This document shows positions 7,157 to 15,146 of a DNA stretch of 28,339 nucleotides, in pieces. The translations under genes were made by a program, and so were the position numbers. The notes below the pieces were generated by a model. That model ran no database searches and was not told where the DNA came from. It saw only the letters and a program-made list of their open reading frames with translations. The first letter of the stretch is position 1, and each line of letters starts with the position of its first letter. This DNA comes from Faecalicatena fissicatena (GTDB taxonomy: Bacteria; Bacillota; Clostridia; Lachnospirales; Lachnospiraceae), in assembly GCA_001028025.1 (NCBI GenBank), contig LDAQ01000097.1, positions 1-28,339 of the forward strand. Reading direction: 5' to 3'.

Positions 7157-7779
7157 TTTTTTTCTGTATAAGTATTCCCATGCTTTTAATGCTCCCACTG
7201 CTGGAGTCCCGTTCCCGCTGGATCGTCGGCTTCTTTCTTCTGGGAGCGGTTACCGCCCTTGCCGCTTATGAGATCAATACCATAGTGTTTCCATTCTCTG
7301 GCATGAGTGCCCGCAGTTTTTCGGAGCTTATCCCGCCTATAGTCGAAGAGCTGTTAAAAGCCCTCCCGGTGCTCTGCTATGCGCTCCTGCTGGATGACAG
7401 CCGAAAACGGGTGCTCCCTGTCGCTATGGCGGTCGGGGTCGGCTTCGCCGTATTGGAAAACACAGCACTCCTGGTCGAATATCTGGGCAGCGTTTCTATC
7501 GCCTGGGCAGCTGGACGCGGTTTTTCAGCCAGCCTTATGCACGGCCTTTGCACGGTCACCATAGGGACCGGCATCTGCTATGTGAAAAAGCAGAAAAAAC
7601 TTTTTTATACTGGCACCTTTGGACTGATCTCTATTGCAATTACAATGCACGCACTATTTAACCTGCTGATCCAGTCTTCTTTTGACATCATCGGCATGAT
7701 TATGCCGCTCACACTCTATGCTCTGCTTTATGTGCTGCGCAGCAGGAAAAAAATGAAGCTACCGTTTTTATCGTATTAG
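7144..7779 (+). CDS. PrsW-type intramembrane protease family protein
   Basis: This 211-residue, multi-helix membrane protein carries the motif set of the PrsW glutamic-type intramembrane proteases. It has VEELLK with E68, E69 and K72 (EExxK), GFAVLEN with F101, E105 and N106, H133 (SLMHG), and H169 followed by N173 (MHALFN). In Bacillus subtilis PrsW makes the first cut in the anti-sigma factor RsiW; related proteins are widespread in Clostridia and often have unknown substrates. The start at 7144 has AAAGGGGG 7 nt upstream and overlaps the preceding gene. No sigma/anti-sigma pair lies nearby, so the single-pass protein at the head of this operon is the most obvious candidate substrate (inference). 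Family assignment rests on motifs only. Confidence 0.78.
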   Translation: MVYIIFFCISIPMLLMLPLLESRSRWIVGFFLLGAVTALAAYEINTIVFPFSGMSARSFSELIPPIVEELLKALPVLCYALLLDDSRKRVLPVAMAVGVGFAVLENTALLVEYLGSVSIAWAAGRGFSASLMHGLCTVTIGTGICYVKKQKKLFYTGTFGLISIAITMHALFNLLIQSSFDIIGMIMPLTLYALLYVLRSRKKMKLPFLSY

Positions 7780-7881
7780 CGTGCTGCAAGGTTCCTAATA
7801 CAGCCATACCTCACCTGACATATGAAAATACCCGAGTGTACTTCTTAACTCATGCCTGACGGATTCGCAGAAAAACTGCAT

Positions 7882-7936
7882 AAAATATGGGACCACTGCT
7901 TCACAGATCTCACATCTGTTTCGCAGTGGTCCCATA
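7882..7936 (-). terminator. Long hairpin terminator between convergent operons
   Basis: A 23-nt left arm (7886-7908) and right arm (7914-7936) form a 14-bp perfect outer stem (TATGGGACCACTGC with its complement), a 3-nt internal mismatch, and an inner ACAGAT/ATCTGT stem with a 5-nt loop. On the minus strand the stem is followed by TTTTA, which suits termination of the asparagine synthetase gene. The hairpin lies 100 bp past the end of the PrsW-like gene and could also stop that transcript. Confidence 0.7.
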
Positions 7937-7978
7937 AAGTTTCCCCGTAAAGCATTTTTTAGAAAAAACTTTTTATAT

Positions 7979-9517
7979 TTAACATTTCTCGAAATACAAT
8001 TCATACCATACAAGAAAAGTATAAATCGTCCAGATTTTTCTCCAGTTATCCGAGTTTCCGGCGATATAATCATCGAAAATCTCATGAATCTCATCTACAT
8101 GGAAGAACTTCGATGCAGCCTCGCTGTGGAATTTCTCCCGGACATCCTGATTGTAGCGATCATCAGCCATCCAGATACGAATTGGCACGATGAATCCCAA
8201 TTTCTTACGGAAAGCAATCTCTTCCGGCAATACCTTTGCCGCTGCGGTTCGGAATGCCACTTTATTCTGCTCCGCATTCACCTTATATTCTGACGGCATC
8301 CGTGAAGCAATATCAAAAATTCTCGTATCCGTAAGGGGCATTCTGATCTCTAAACCTGCCGCTGTACTCATCTTATCGACATTGAAATAAATATCCCCTT
8401 CCAGCCAGATCTGAATATCCACATCCGACATCTTTGTAAGCGGATCCAGGCCTTCTGTTTCCTCATAAATCCTCTCTGCCAGCTCGATTGGAAGAACATC
8501 CGGATCATATTTTTTCAGAATCCGCTGTTTTTCATCCTCCTTCATGATATTCGTATTGCCCACATAGAAGGTTTTCAGGTTCTCTCCATAGCGTTCTGCA
8601 TTGCGGTACATATTATATCCGCCAAAGAACTCATCCGCGCCTTCTCCTGAGTAGCAGATCTTTGTGTGCTCAGCCGCCGCCTTGCATCCAATCGCGAAAA
8701 CGATAGCAGATGCATCCCCCAGAGGCTGTTCCATATTATACATTACGTAGGGCACTGCCGCAAAATACTCTTCCGGTGTAATCAGACGGCGGAACGTCTT
8801 ACGTCCCAGAATATCTGCTGTCTGCTGTGCCAGTTTTGACTCATCAAACCGCTCCTCCTCATAACCGCAGGCATCCGCAGTCTGTGCATCTGACATTGCC
8901 AGCACGTAGGAGGAATCAACGCCTCCTGATAAGAAAGATTCTGCGGTCTCATCCGCAGTTTTCACCTCTGTCATAATCTGTCCGAGCGTTGTATGAATCT
9001 CATCCGCCCAGTCCTCAAGAGACTTGCTGTAATCCGGATGAAATTCAGGCTTCCAGTAACGCTCAATCCGCAATTGCCTCCTCTGCCATGTCAGATAACG
9101 CCCAGGCATAAGCTTTTTCAAGCCACGGAAAAATGTAGTTTCTCCCGCTACATATGTAAGCGTCAGATATAACTGCAGCATTTCTTCGTTCAATTCTTTC
9201 ACAAATCCGGGCTGCTCCATAATCTTACGAATGGATGTACCATAGAGCAGATCTCCGTCTGCCGTTTCGTAATAATAGAAAGGCTTTGTTCCAAACTGAT
9301 CTCTCAGACAGAATAATTTCTTCTGCTCATCGTCCCAAAGTGCAAATGCAAACATGCCGTGCATGTGATTTGCCATTTCATTTCCCCAGGTTTCGTATGC
9401 CTTCACTAAGATTGCCTGCTCGCGTTCCTCCCTGGACAGGGAAGAGTTGATCCCCAGTTCTTCACAAAGTGCTTCCCAATTCCGGATGTGGCCACTGTAT
9501 TCTTTTATTTTTATCAT
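7979..9517 (-). CDS. Asparagine synthetase (AsnB/AsnO type) lacking the N-terminal catalytic Cys region
   Basis: AsnB-type enzymes make asparagine from aspartate with ATP, using ammonia released from glutamine by an N-terminal Ntn domain whose nucleophile is Cys at position 1. This 512-residue protein keeps the whole synthetase domain: the PP-loop SGGVDSS (197-203), CYSGEGADEFFGGYN, and a conserved C-terminus with RKIWTIYTFLVWYELYFEK. Its N-terminus starts within what is usually the segment ending GEIYNY, so about 100 residues are missing, including the MCG start and the HRGPD segment. The later glutaminase motifs (MHGMFAFALWDD, LRDQFGTKPFYYY) remain. The start looks real: GAGAGGA lies about 8 nt upstream and a good promoter lies behind it. 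No missing piece is encoded in the 89 bp upstream. It could be an ammonia-dependent enzyme or a decaying gene. The family is sure; activity is not. Confidence 0.85.
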   Translation of the reverse strand: MIKIKEYSGHIRNWEALCEELGINSSLSREEREQAILVKAYETWGNEMANHMHGMFAFALWDDEQKKLFCLRDQFGTKPFYYYETADGDLLYGTSIRKIMEQPGFVKELNEEMLQLYLTLTYVAGETTFFRGLKKLMPGRYLTWQRRQLRIERYWKPEFHPDYSKSLEDWADEIHTTLGQIMTEVKTADETAESFLSGGVDSSYVLAMSDAQTADACGYEEERFDESKLAQQTADILGRKTFRRLITPEEYFAAVPYVMYNMEQPLGDASAIVFAIGCKAAAEHTKICYSGEGADEFFGGYNMYRNAERYGENLKTFYVGNTNIMKEDEKQRILKKYDPDVLPIELAERIYEETEGLDPLTKMSDVDIQIWLEGDIYFNVDKMSTAAGLEIRMPLTDTRIFDIASRMPSEYKVNAEQNKVAFRTAAAKVLPEEIAFRKKLGFIVPIRIWMADDRYNQDVREKFHSEAASKFFHVDEIHEIFDDYIAGNSDNWRKIWTIYTFLVWYELYFEKC

Positions 9518-9584
9518 ATGTGTGTCCTCTCGTATTAAAAATTTATTGTGATTGCTTGAGTATTACAGCTAACTTAACTTTTTC

Positions 9585-9613
9585 ATTTTAGCATAATATA
9601 ATGCAGTCAGCAA
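9585..9613 (-). promoter_or_regulatory. Sigma-A-type promoter of the truncated asparagine synthetase gene
   Basis: On the minus strand TTGCTG (9608-9613) and TAAAAT (9585-9590) are separated by 17 bp. The -35 box overlaps the stop codon of the upstream permease gene. Transcription would start near 9577 and give a leader of about 60 nt. This supports separate expression of the truncated gene. Confidence 0.6.
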
Positions 9614-12453
9614 CAAATTGGACGAATCCCATAATTCTTCCTGCGGTACATCACCTCCGGTATCACCAGGCAGATCCCCGCCAATCCTGCAATCAGCGCA
9701 ATTGACCACCCTACCGGATAACTGAATACAAAGTACGAAAGCTTGTCCTCCATATATACACGAATCAATCGCAGAATTCCACTCCCCGCCGTCAGCATCA
9801 AACCTGCCACAATCAGACAGTAATACAGCCCCTCCACCGCCAGCAGCCTTCGTTTCTGTCTTTGGGTCATCCCCAGGCTTTCCATTACTTCCAGCTCCTT
9901 TTTCCTGGACAAAATTCCTGTAATCATAACGTTAAAATAATTCGTCAGTCCCGCAAACAGCAGTACTGCACTGATGCTCCCAAGAATCAGACGGTTGCCC
10001 CGGATATAATTTTCCGCCTCTGTAAGCAGGTCTGACTTACTGATACAGAAGATTCCGGTCTCTCCGGTTTCTTCATCCACTCCGATCCCGGTCATTTTTT
10101 TCCGCCTCCGATTCTCCCGGGATAAAGTGTTCTGAATCTCAGCCTTAATTTCCTGCTCCTTCTTTTGATCCACATTCAATTCCATATAAAGCGTCTTTTT
10201 CTCCGTAGGAAGCTTCTCAAAACCATCCTCGCTGATGAGGTAATAAACCAGCCCCTCAGCCCCATGCCAGGTCTGCCGTATATAGGGAAATCCCTCTGCC
10301 CGGTTATCCAGGTAGCCGCTCAAAGTGAATGTATCCGACTGTTTTCCGGCAAGTTCCTCTGTATTTATCACGGTATCCCGCTCTTTTGGGCTCAGCCGGT
10401 TCCAGATCATCCAATCCGCCTTAGACCGCATTGTGGTAAAATACATTGGTTCCCCCACGCTTTCCTCCGCCAGCTTCTCCTGTTTCGGCGACAACTGATG
10501 GTCATGCAGAATCATCACTCCAGTGCCATCCTCCAGACTGTCCATATCCACCGGCAGATTGTTATTGTCCACATACCGCCTCAGACTGCTGATTTCATGA
10601 TCACTCAAAATCTGAACCACGTCCTCAAGCCCGCCTTCAATCATAGAATATTCGTCACTATATCCGACGCCTTCTTTCACCTGTGCCTTTTCATTAAAGG
10701 AATCGTTTTTATCCAGGAACGGCATCAGACCCTTTCTGGAAACTGTGGAAACCATGTAAGCCCCTTCCATCACGTATGATTTGTCCCTCTCCACACCATC
10801 AAGGCTTAGCAATTTCTCTCTGACTTCCAAAGATATAGGAGAAAACTCATCATATGAATTACCATGTAATAAGTATAAACTTTCCCCCTCTGTCTCCATC
10901 GGATCTTCTCCTGCATCCCTTGATTTATATTCACTGCCGTATCCGTCTTCCTTTCCCCAATCACTGAATTCTCCGGCAATCAGGAAATCCGGACGTTTCT
11001 CTATCACATGGACATAATCACTGCCTGCTGTTATAACAACGGCGCCCAAAAAAGTCTCTATGCCGAGAAACAAAGATAAGACCGTCAGCAGGAATCTCCC
11101 CCTATATCTGGTCAAATTCTGCCAGGCCATGTACCACAGCTCTCCCGCGGCACTTCTTCTACTTCTCTTATGTTTCCCCCGTGCGTGCTTTGCGTCCTGC
11201 ACTCTTTGCTTTGCCTGCCTGGGACTGCTTTTTGCCAGGCCTGTATAATGCACACTCTCCACACAGGATATACGGACTACATGATGAATTACACCTTCCG
11301 CCGCTCCGATTGTAAGTATCACAGCAAATGAAACGGCAGCTGCCAGAAGTTCCGGCCGGAAGATCCTAAGTTCTGTTGCGCCTCCATATTCACTTAGATA
11401 CTGATTTCCCAGTATTTCCGGTATGACTGTCAGCAAAACAAATGCAGACAGAAGCGCTCCCGCCAGCACACCCGGGATCAGTATTCTGAGAATCTGTCTG
11501 AAATAAATTTTATGAATTTGTTTTTTTGTCGTCCCTATGGTATTCAAAAGTCCCATCTGGCGAACGTCCCCTGCCATAGAAATCTGCATTACATTTTGAA
11601 TCAGAAAAAACATTCCGCTTAAAATGATCAGTGCGCCAAATGCAGCCATACCATACCCGCCTGCCAGGCGGTTTACCGCATCATAAGCATACGTGTTGGA
11701 TGCAGTAATCTTCGCCTCAGACTCCTTCCCGGACAGATCCTGATACAGCCGTTCTTCCGTCTCCTGCCAGTCCATCTGATCCGACTGGCAGATCAGAATA
11801 TCCGATTCTTCCAGGATATTATATCCCCAGTCCTCCAGTTTCGCCGCCGATATGTAGCCGATTACAGAATCTGATGCCCCCTCCACATAGTCTGTATACC
11901 AGCCGCTGAGGCTGAACTCTTCCTGCTCCGTTCGAAACAGTCCGATACTTACCGTAAGACTGATCTTCGTTCCTTTCTTTGGATGATCAATCCCCAGGCT
12001 TTTTAAAGTCCTGACCGGAAGCATTATCTCCTGCTTTTTCTCCGGATAATGCCCATTAATATCCGTATAGGCCGGTTTACGTATCGTCTCCCACGCCGCA
12101 TCATCCAGCCCCTGTATCTTACAGATATATTTGCCTCCGGCGGCTGCCTCTCCTGCCGTTACACACCTTCCCGCCTGCTTTACATAGCCCAGGGAGCGCA
12201 CCTTCCCATACTGTGACTGGTCTGCATCCTCAACACAGACCGATGATGCCGTTCCCGCAGCTCTTACCGCTTTTGTAAATTCTGCCTGGACCTTGCCGAA
12301 AGAGATTCCAAATACCATGGTCAGCGTGACAATACACAAAATGACCGTTCCAAAGAGTATCCGGTTTCTGCCTTTATTGGACTTGCCGAATTCTCTCGAA
12401 AGCATTCGTATTACCTGTCTGTTATTATTCGGGGTAAATCCGTTTCCTGCCAT
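9607..12453 (-). CDS. FtsX-type ABC transporter permease, module 1
   Basis: The protein has 948 residues and two FtsX-like halves. An N-terminal helix (about 33-52) precedes an extracytoplasmic region (about 53-255), then three helices (about 263-290, 318-345, 370-395). A very basic cytoplasmic linker (about 408-450, KHARGKHKRSRR) leads to the second half: a helix near 455-478, a large extracytoplasmic domain (about 480-810) and three final helices. This layout matches MacB/BceB-like permeases linked to export or sensing of peptide antibiotics. It is larger than BceB (about 650 residues) and carries two large external domains. AGGAGGGG precedes the ATG and overlaps the stop of the ATPase gene, 3 bp away, so the two are coupled. 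Exact substrate unknown. Confidence 0.85.
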   Translation of the reverse strand: MAGNGFTPNNNRQVIRMLSREFGKSNKGRNRILFGTVILCIVTLTMVFGISFGKVQAEFTKAVRAAGTASSVCVEDADQSQYGKVRSLGYVKQAGRCVTAGEAAAGGKYICKIQGLDDAAWETIRKPAYTDINGHYPEKKQEIMLPVRTLKSLGIDHPKKGTKISLTVSIGLFRTEQEEFSLSGWYTDYVEGASDSVIGYISAAKLEDWGYNILEESDILICQSDQMDWQETEERLYQDLSGKESEAKITASNTYAYDAVNRLAGGYGMAAFGALIILSGMFFLIQNVMQISMAGDVRQMGLLNTIGTTKKQIHKIYFRQILRILIPGVLAGALLSAFVLLTVIPEILGNQYLSEYGGATELRIFRPELLAAAVSFAVILTIGAAEGVIHHVVRISCVESVHYTGLAKSSPRQAKQRVQDAKHARGKHKRSRRSAAGELWYMAWQNLTRYRGRFLLTVLSLFLGIETFLGAVVITAGSDYVHVIEKRPDFLIAGEFSDWGKEDGYGSEYKSRDAGEDPMETEGESLYLLHGNSYDEFSPISLEVREKLLSLDGVERDKSYVMEGAYMVSTVSRKGLMPFLDKNDSFNEKAQVKEGVGYSDEYSMIEGGLEDVVQILSDHEISSLRRYVDNNNLPVDMDSLEDGTGVMILHDHQLSPKQEKLAEESVGEPMYFTTMRSKADWMIWNRLSPKERDTVINTEELAGKQSDTFTLSGYLDNRAEGFPYIRQTWHGAEGLVYYLISEDGFEKLPTEKKTLYMELNVDQKKEQEIKAEIQNTLSRENRRRKKMTGIGVDEETGETGIFCISKSDLLTEAENYIRGNRLILGSISAVLLFAGLTNYFNVMITGILSRKKELEVMESLGMTQRQKRRLLAVEGLYYCLIVAGLMLTAGSGILRLIRVYMEDKLSYFVFSYPVGWSIALIAGLAGICLVIPEVMYRRKNYGIRPICC

Positions 12454-12456
12454 AAC

Positions 12457-13179
12457 TTACCCCTCCTGCCCAAAGGTTGTGCCGCTTTTTTTCACGTCAC
12501 CCCCGCCATCCGTCCGGCTGCAGATTCTGCCGTCTTCCATCCGGATGATGCGGTCCGCCATCTGCGCCACTTCCTCCTGATGGGTTACTACGATGACAGT
12601 CTGATGGAATTTTTCTGCACAGGATTTTAACAGTCCCACGACCTCTAAACTGGTGGCAGAATCCAAATTTCCTGTTGGTTCATCAGCCAGCAGAATAGCC
12701 GGTTTTGTCAGAAGAGCCCGGGCAATTGCCACTCTCTGCTGCTGACCGCCGGACAAGGTCTGCGGCAGCCGTTCCAATTTTTCCCAAATCCCCAGAAGTA
12801 AGGTCACCCCCTCCAGCAATTCCAGATCTATCTCTGCTCCGTCCAGCCGTAATGGAAGAACAATATTTTCATATACACTGAGGACAGGAACCAGATTGTA
12901 CTGCTGGAAAACGAAACCAATATTACGCCTGCGGAATACGGTCCGCTCCTCATCCTCCATGTCCTTCAGGCTGTTGCCGCGAATCCAGACGCCTCCCTCA
13001 GTAGGCATGTCCAACCCGCCAAGCAGATTCAGAAGTGTTGTCTTACCGCTTCCCGAGGTGCCCACAATTGCCAGAAATTCACCATCCTCCACCGAAAGAG
13101 TCACTCCATCCAGTGCGTGAACCTCATAAGTATCCGTAATATAATATTTTTTCAGGCCAGCGGCCTTTACAATCTCCAT
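12457..13179 (-). CDS. ABC transporter ATP-binding protein, module 1 (MacB/BceA-like)
   Basis: This 240-residue ATPase drives the adjacent FtsX-type permease. It has Walker A GTSGSGKT (40-47), the signature LSGGQQQRVAIARAL, Walker B ILLADEPTGNLDS, and the switch His in VIVVTHQEE. I chose the ATG at 13179 because AGGAG lies 10 nt upstream and the protein then begins MEIVKAAGLKKYY, exactly like the module 2 ATPase; a longer in-frame start at 13287 would add 36 non-family residues. A gap of about 100 bp separates it from the kinase gene, room for a separate promoter driven by the module's response regulator, as in Bce systems. Confidence 0.92.
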   Translation of the reverse strand: MEIVKAAGLKKYYITDTYEVHALDGVTLSVEDGEFLAIVGTSGSGKTTLLNLLGGLDMPTEGGVWIRGNSLKDMEDEERTVFRRRNIGFVFQQYNLVPVLSVYENIVLPLRLDGAEIDLELLEGVTLLLGIWEKLERLPQTLSGGQQQRVAIARALLTKPAILLADEPTGNLDSATSLEVVGLLKSCAEKFHQTVIVVTHQEEVAQMADRIIRMEDGRICSRTDGGGDVKKSGTTFGQEG

Positions 13180-13280
13180 AAGTGCTTTTCTCCTGCTCTG
13201 TATTTGGCAATTTACATTCCTCACCGGCCTAATTCTTCGTTCAAAATAAACTGCCATAATGCCAAGTATACGGAGTAAAT

Positions 13281-14267
13281 CTAACAAACTACTAACAAAC
13301 CGGAAGGAAAGCTTGCCTCCAGCATCAGTCCCGGATGCATTCTCTTTGCCACTAAAAATCCGCCATGTCTGTTCACGATCTCCCGTGCCAGATACAGGCC
13401 AATCCCGAATCCTTCCTGGGCTGTAACACGTTTTCCCCGATAAAATCTCTGGAAAATCTGATGTTCCTCTCCCGCTTCAATACCGATTCCGTAATCCCTT
13501 ACCTGAATCTTGAGGAACATCGCATTCTCAGACATGGATACTTCCACACTGCCTCCATTCTCACTATACTTCACCGCGTTGTCCAGAATATTACAGATGG
13601 CCTCGCCAAGCCAGTTAGGATCATGCATAAAAACTGCATTTTCCAATAGAGATATCTCAAACTGAATCCCTTTCATTTCCGCCTGTGTTTGTATCTGCCC
13701 AAGAGAATTCCGCATCGTTTTCAATATATCTTTTTCCTCTTTTTTTATCTGAATGATATGGTGTTCCAGCCGGGACATTTTAATAAAACTCTCTACAAGA
13801 AAATATAATTTTTTCTGGCTGTTCTCAATCGCGCCTGCATACTGCAATGACTGTGCTGTACCAGAGAAACTCTTGTCTGAATTTGAACCATGCTCCAGTA
13901 CCTCCACTTTTTCTTCTGCAAGATTTTCCTGCAGAAACCCGAGATATGTTTCCATGTTCATCAAAGGTGTACGCATCTGATGGGCAATCTCCGAGATCAG
14001 TTTCTGTATCTCATCGCGGCTTCTTTCCGCCTCGTCTCTTCTTCCCTGCATCAGTTCCTGCACCCGAATCAGCTGATGCTCAATCCTCGCATACATCGTC
14101 TCTTCCCCGGATGCAGATGCCTTAATTTCCCGTTCATTCAGAATCTCTTCGGTCAGCCTTATAATCTTTTCCAGTTCCTGTTCCCGCCGCCGTCTCTGAA
14201 GGCAGTACATACCGGTGATGCCTAAGACCAGGCCTGCAAGAACAGCCATGATCATTTTCAAATACAT
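13281..14267 (-). CDS. Membrane-bound sensor histidine kinase, module 1
   Basis: The protein has 328 residues. One N-terminal helix (about 5-22, IMAVLAGLVLGITGMYC) is followed by a basic patch and a coiled-coil-like linker with almost no external sensor domain. The HisKA box has H96 (EIAHQMRTPL). The ATPase domain has NILDNAVKYSE (N box), DYGIGIEAGEE (G1) and GFGIGLYLAREIV (G2). Such short-sensor kinases usually get their signal from a partner ABC permease, here the adjacent FtsX-type permease (inference from the Bce paradigm). I chose the ATG at 14267 because GGAGG lies 8 nt upstream, within the end of the regulator gene, leaving one base after that gene's TAG; a longer start at 14342 lies inside the regulator gene. 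Confidence 0.9.
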   Translation of the reverse strand: MYLKMIMAVLAGLVLGITGMYCLQRRRREQELEKIIRLTEEILNEREIKASASGEETMYARIEHQLIRVQELMQGRRDEAERSRDEIQKLISEIAHQMRTPLMNMETYLGFLQENLAEEKVEVLEHGSNSDKSFSGTAQSLQYAGAIENSQKKLYFLVESFIKMSRLEHHIIQIKKEEKDILKTMRNSLGQIQTQAEMKGIQFEISLLENAVFMHDPNWLGEAICNILDNAVKYSENGGSVEVSMSENAMFLKIQVRDYGIGIEAGEEHQIFQRFYRGKRVTAQEGFGIGLYLAREIVNRHGGFLVAKRMHPGLMLEASFPSGLLVVC

Positions 14268-14268
14268 G

Positions 14269-14934
14269 CTATCTGCCTCCAATCCGATATCCAAGCCCAA
14301 ATACATTTTTAATATACTCCGGCTGTTTTGCATCCGGTTCAATCTTCTTTCTCAGCCGGTTAATCGTGACACTGACCGTATTATCCACCACAAACTGACC
14401 GTCCAGTCCCCAGATCTGCTCCAGGATATTTTCCTTCGTCAGCACCTGCCCCTGGTTCCTCAACAGATACTCCAGCAGCTGATACTCCTTCGCGGTCAAT
14501 GTGATCTCCTGTCCCTTTAAGAAAACTTGTTTTCTTAAAGGATACAGAGTGATCTCCCTGCAGGAAAGAGTCTGATCTTCACTGCTTCGTTTGAATACCG
14601 CCTCGATCCTTTTCAGCAGCACTTTCATAGAAAATGGCTTCACCACATAATCATCCGCTCCCATGTCAAATGCCGCCAGCATATCCCGCTCTTCGTCCCT
14701 GGCAGTCAGAAAAATGGCTGGAATATTCTGCGTCTTTTGAAGCTCCTGATACAATCTGAGGCCGTCTCCGTCCGGAAGTCCAATGTCAACAAGAAGCAGG
14801 TCCTCCCCATTCCCGAGCAGAGTCAGTGCCTCCTTCTTTGTATGAACACAAATGGTATCATACCCCGCATTTTGCAGGGCAATATCCAGTGCCTGATTCA
14901 ATAATTTATCGTCTTCAATAATTCCAATCTTCAT
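14269..14934 (-). CDS. OmpR-family response regulator, module 1
   Basis: The protein has 221 residues. The receiver domain (1-115) has acidic residues E7-D8-D9, the phosphorylation site D50 (LLVDIGLPDGDGL), a Thr in FLTARDEE and the conserved Lys in VVKPFS. A winged-helix domain (about 125-221) ends NTVSVTINRLRKKI and VFGLGYRIGG. AGGAGAA precedes the ATG. It heads the order regulator, kinase, ATPase, permease, so it probably controls the downstream ABC genes and perhaps itself. A palindrome at 14976-14989 in its upstream region is a candidate binding site. Confidence 0.92.
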   Translation of the reverse strand: MKIGIIEDDKLLNQALDIALQNAGYDTICVHTKKEALTLLGNGEDLLLVDIGLPDGDGLRLYQELQKTQNIPAIFLTARDEERDMLAAFDMGADDYVVKPFSMKVLLKRIEAVFKRSSEDQTLSCREITLYPLRKQVFLKGQEITLTAKEYQLLEYLLRNQGQVLTKENILEQIWGLDGQFVVDNTVSVTINRLRKKIEPDAKQPEYIKNVFGLGYRIGGR

Positions 14935-14975
14935 AGTACTTCTCCTGATATGTCTTTTTCACTTGTTGTAACAGT

Positions 14976-14989
14976 TCAGACAAGTCTGA
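14976..14989. promoter_or_regulatory. Inverted repeat upstream of the module 1 regulator
   Basis: TCAGAC-AA-GTCTGA is a perfect 6-2-6 inverted repeat 42-55 bp before the regulator start codon. A possible -10 box TAGAAT lies further upstream on the minus strand (near 15003-15008), so the repeat would fall in the leader or early transcribed region. Binding by the module's own regulator is a guess; a small hairpin is also possible. Confidence 0.3.
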
Positions 14990-15062
14990 GTTATTAACAT
15001 TTATTCTACCATGAACATCAGTAAATTAAAAACGAGTTTTTCCAGTTAACAAACTTTAGGCA

Positions 15063-15118
15063 GCTGAAAAACCGGGAAGCCAGCTCCCGGCCTGGGACTG
15101 GCTTCCCGGTTTTTCAGC
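15063..15118 (-). terminator. Perfect 21-bp hairpin terminator after the URO-D family gene
   Basis: The arms 15063-15083 and 15098-15118 are perfectly complementary over 21 bp around a 14-nt loop. The core is CCGGGAAGCCAG, with A-run and T-run flanks built into the stem, so it can act in either direction. It lies 28 bp past the stop of the URO-D family gene and separates it from the module 1 regulator. Confidence 0.85.
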
Positions 15119-15146
15119 GTCCCCCTCCATCGCCAAGACTCGTCAA

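Noticed and set aside
7795..8094. Minus-strand open frame through the terminator and asparagine synthetase end
   Set aside because: It crosses the terminator hairpin and overlaps the true synthetase C-terminus in another frame.
10165..10779. Plus-strand 204-codon frame within permease 1
   Set aside because: It is the antisense shadow of the permease external domain, His/Leu/Pro-rich, without a ribosome site.
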